64,000 bases of DNA, from positions 334,754 to 398,753 of the forward strand of contig RDYP01000001.1 in the NCBI GenBank assembly GCA_004293445.1. Reading direction: 5' to 3'. Every line of letters begins with the position of its first letter. Position 1 is the first letter of the stretch. Source of the DNA: Verrucomicrobiota bacterium (GTDB lineage: Bacteria; Verrucomicrobiota; Verrucomicrobiia; Verrucomicrobiales; Akkermansiaceae). This document shows positions 62,218-64,000 of this stretch, piece after piece. The position numbers and the translations under genes are program-made. A model generated the notes under the pieces. It saw only the letters and a program-made list of their open reading frames with translations. It did not search any database and was not told the origin of the DNA.

Positions 62218-64000
62218 TCAGGGACGACGACGACGAAGCAGACAAAGGATGCCAAGACCACCCAGCAATGCCGGAGCAGGCTCGGGAACCACGGTCACAA
62301 TGCCGGTGCTGTTATCGAAAGTTGCGGTGTAGCCACCCGCCAAGCCACTTGAAACGACCGAGGAGAAGCTTCCGCTGTAGGAATCGAAATCGAAGATTTT
62401 GACCGACCCCATCGTGTTGAAACCGGATTGGAAGAGAAGATTCAGCGTGCCGTTGAACTGAACATTCTGGCTCCCGCTCGCAGCAGCGACGGCAAGGTCG
62501 AAATTCCCCGAGGTGAACGCATTGATTTCGAAGTCGGAAATACTTCCAGCGTCGAGGACGAGATCGCCCGTCAGGGTCATGGTCCCCGGGCTATTGCCCG
62601 GAGCGAAAACGCCGCCACTCTGGACGTTGACCGCTCCAACAGTGCCTGCACCGCCAAGAGCTCCACCCGCTTGCACAATCGTGGCACTCGTTGAGATGTT
62701 GCCATTCACGACAAGCTTTCCGGCGGAGACGGTGGTAGCCCCGGTATAGGTGCTGTCTTGAGTAAAGTTCAGCGTGCCCGCACCAACCTTTGTAATACCC
62801 CAAGAGCCACCATCTTGATAGAAACCAGTGGCTGTCAGCGTGTCAGCATCCACACCGACAGTGGTGTTGCTTCTGAGAGCGAAACCAGGGCCGCTGCCGC
62901 CGCCACCGTAGGTCATGGTCAGGGCGTTGTTGCCACTGATGCTACGGATCGCGCCGTTGCCACCGACACCCGATCCCCAGACGTGGAAGTGCTCGTTAAG
63001 GGAAACACCGCCCTGCAAAGCGAGGGAGGCTCCGTTCTGGATGAAACTCATCGTGTTGCCATCCCATCCGCCAGTACCGAGTGCATTACTACTGGCCGCC
63101 ACAAGGGTGCCCGCCTGAATATCGGTCTGGCCATCGTATGAGTTGGAACCGGCGAGCACCATGGTACCCGCGCCGGATTTGACCAGATTGGAACGAGCCA
63201 CCCACCAAGCATCCGGATATTGATCGGAGAGATTAGCATCGACCCGAAGATCAGTTGCCGCTGCGCCGTTCGCCACATTGAAGGTGTGATTGGCACCATT
63301 GTCTGAACGCAAGGTCCATGATCCGGAAATCGTATTGGTGCTATCGCCCGAAGAACTGAAGCCGAGCAATCCGTCGCCATTCCACTGCCCGGAGCCAGTA
63401 ATTGTGCCGCCGTTGCTGAGAGCAACCGTCAAGTAACTGCCAAAGCCAACGTGCGCCGCACCCGCCGTTGTATCGAAAGTACCGCCATTGATGGTAAGGC
63501 TACTGGGCGAACTGTTCCAGCCGAAGCCGGAACCATCCCCACCGGTGAACTTCAATGTGCCACCGGAGTTCACCGTGACCGCACCGCGAAGCCAGCCATT
63601 ACCGCTGTTCTGGCCGATCAATTCGAGCGTGCCGTTATTGATCGTCGTGCCACCCGTGTAACTCTGCCAGCCACGGAATTGCATGGTGCCGGCGCCGGTT
63701 TTGGTGAGGGAACCACCGCTTGCCCAGCCCGTGAAATTGAGGGTCGAACCCGAACCCACGTCAAAAACGCCGCTGCTCAGCGTCACCTGATTCGCGCTGA
63801 TGGTCGATGTGACGCCACCGGTGACGGTGGTGGTGCCATTGATTCCCCAACTGCCCCAGGTGGCATCCGATCCCGTGCTGGCGAGTTCGCCTCCGGCGAG
63901 GGTCAGGTTGCTGATGTTGGAGTGGGCATTGATGGTCAGCTTGCCACCGGTGTTGATGGTGGTGCCATCAATGGCTTGATAGTAGTTGACGCCTCCAGCT
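62218..64000 (-). CDS. PEP-CTERM autotransporter-repeat protein, 5' end beyond the window
   Basis: The frame is open from the stop at 62218 to the window edge. It continues upstream of the first in-frame GTG (63786) in a sequence that matches the paralogue at 57690-62057 (NYYQAIDGTTINTGGKLTI), so the N-terminus lies outside. Visible: repeats (GTLELIGQNSGNGWLRGAVTVNSGG, GFGWNSSPSSLTINGG, SDQYPDAWWVARSNLVKSGAG), the GWDGNTMSFIQNGASLALQGGVSLNEHFHVWGSG-type module, and a C-terminal domain close to that of the 56004-57479 gene (SGNFDLAVAAASG, FDFDSYSGSFSS), ending VPEPAPALLG and LLRRRRP. The protein is thus a chimera of the two neighbours: repeat body from one, sorting tail like the other. Confidence 0.88.
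   Translation of the reverse strand, partial: AGGVNYYQAIDGTTINTGGKLTINAHSNISNLTLAGGELASTGSDATWGSWGINGTTTVTGGVTSTISANQVTLSSGVFDVGSGSTLNFTGWASGGSLTKTGAGTMQFRGWQSYTGGTTINNGTLELIGQNSGNGWLRGAVTVNSGGTLKFTGGDGSGFGWNSSPSSLTINGGTFDTTAGAAHVGFGSYLTVALSNGGTITGSGQWNGDGLLGFSSSGDSTNTISGSWTLRSDNGANHTFNVANGAAATDLRVDANLSDQYPDAWWVARSNLVKSGAGTMVLAGSNSYDGQTDIQAGTLVAASSNALGTGGWDGNTMSFIQNGASLALQGGVSLNEHFHVWGSGVGGNGAIRSISGNNALTMTYGGGGSGPGFALRSNTTVGVDADTLTATGFYQDGGSWGITKVGAGTLNFTQDSTYTGATTVSAGKLVVNGNISTSATIVQAGGALGGAGTVGAVNVQSGGVFAPGNSPGTMTLTGDLVLDAGSISDFEINAFTSGNFDLAVAAASGSQNVQFNGTLNLLFQSGFNTMGSVKIFDFDSYSGSFSSVVSSGLAGGYTATFDNSTGIVTVVPEPAPALLGGLGILCLLRRRRP
63518..64000. repeat. block nearly identical to 60781-61263
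   Basis: Second copy of the ~96% identical block, running into the window edge. Identity is higher toward the edge than at 63518-63620, which fits a conversion tract centred outside the window. Confidence 0.85.

Noticed and set aside
60781-64000. Insertion sequence as cause of the duplicated block
   Set aside because: No transposase, terminal inverted repeats or target duplications; the block lies inside matching coding frames.

Overview
The window looks like a chromosomal segment of a member of the Verrucomicrobiota (Luteolibacter/Haloferula type). This rests on gene content, not on a marker phylogeny: GC-rich coding, secreted proteins built from autotransporter-associated beta-strand repeats, PEP-CTERM tails ending in an Arg cluster, an ECF sigma factor next to a membrane Ser/Thr kinase with PEGA and FGE-like domains, and a dense set of secreted glycoside hydrolases.

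Left part (1-25.8 kb), mostly core and envelope functions. Two tandem PilB/GspE-type ATPases (minus strand, the first cut by the window edge) diverge from a TamB-TamA pair. Next come an N-formylglutamate-amidohydrolase-like gene, an overlapping ECF sigma/kinase/OsmC set on the minus strand, two unrecognised genes, a DEAD-box helicase, ruvC, lipB, a DUF2007-type small protein, two tRNA-Gln genes, a secreted FN3/malectin protein, an L,D-transpeptidase, a parvulin-type isomerase, an endonuclease/exonuclease/phosphatase lipoprotein, an M48 membrane protease and an aldo/keto reductase.

Middle part (25.9-52.2 kb), a secreted glycan-degradation locus. In order: sialate O-acetylesterase, GH95, a 2322-residue beta-helix/repeat protein with an inserted metalloprotease motif, a second beta-helix/repeat protein, a GH29-like enzyme, a GH106 rhamnosidase, a DUF5703/GH95-like enzyme and, facing them, a GH29 fucosidase. 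The two strands converge on a tandem array of about four 130-140 bp units. No transporter or SusC/D pair is visible.

Right part (52.2-64 kb), sensing and surface proteins, all on the minus strand. A PEP-CTERM repeat protein is followed by a histidine kinase whose extracellular part is a GH36-like alpha-galactosidase fold with a lost nucleophile, then a NarL-type response regulator. Upstream lie two large repeat proteins, the last cut by the window edge; they share a block of about 480 bp at roughly 96% identity.

The most striking feature is a 13-base element, TTTTAACGGGTAG, found five times by eye. Each copy lies upstream of and oriented toward one transcription unit of the glycan locus or the sensor operon. 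I propose, as inference, that the GH-derived sensor kinase and its regulator control this dispersed regulon, with the PEP-CTERM/kinase/regulator operon under the same control.
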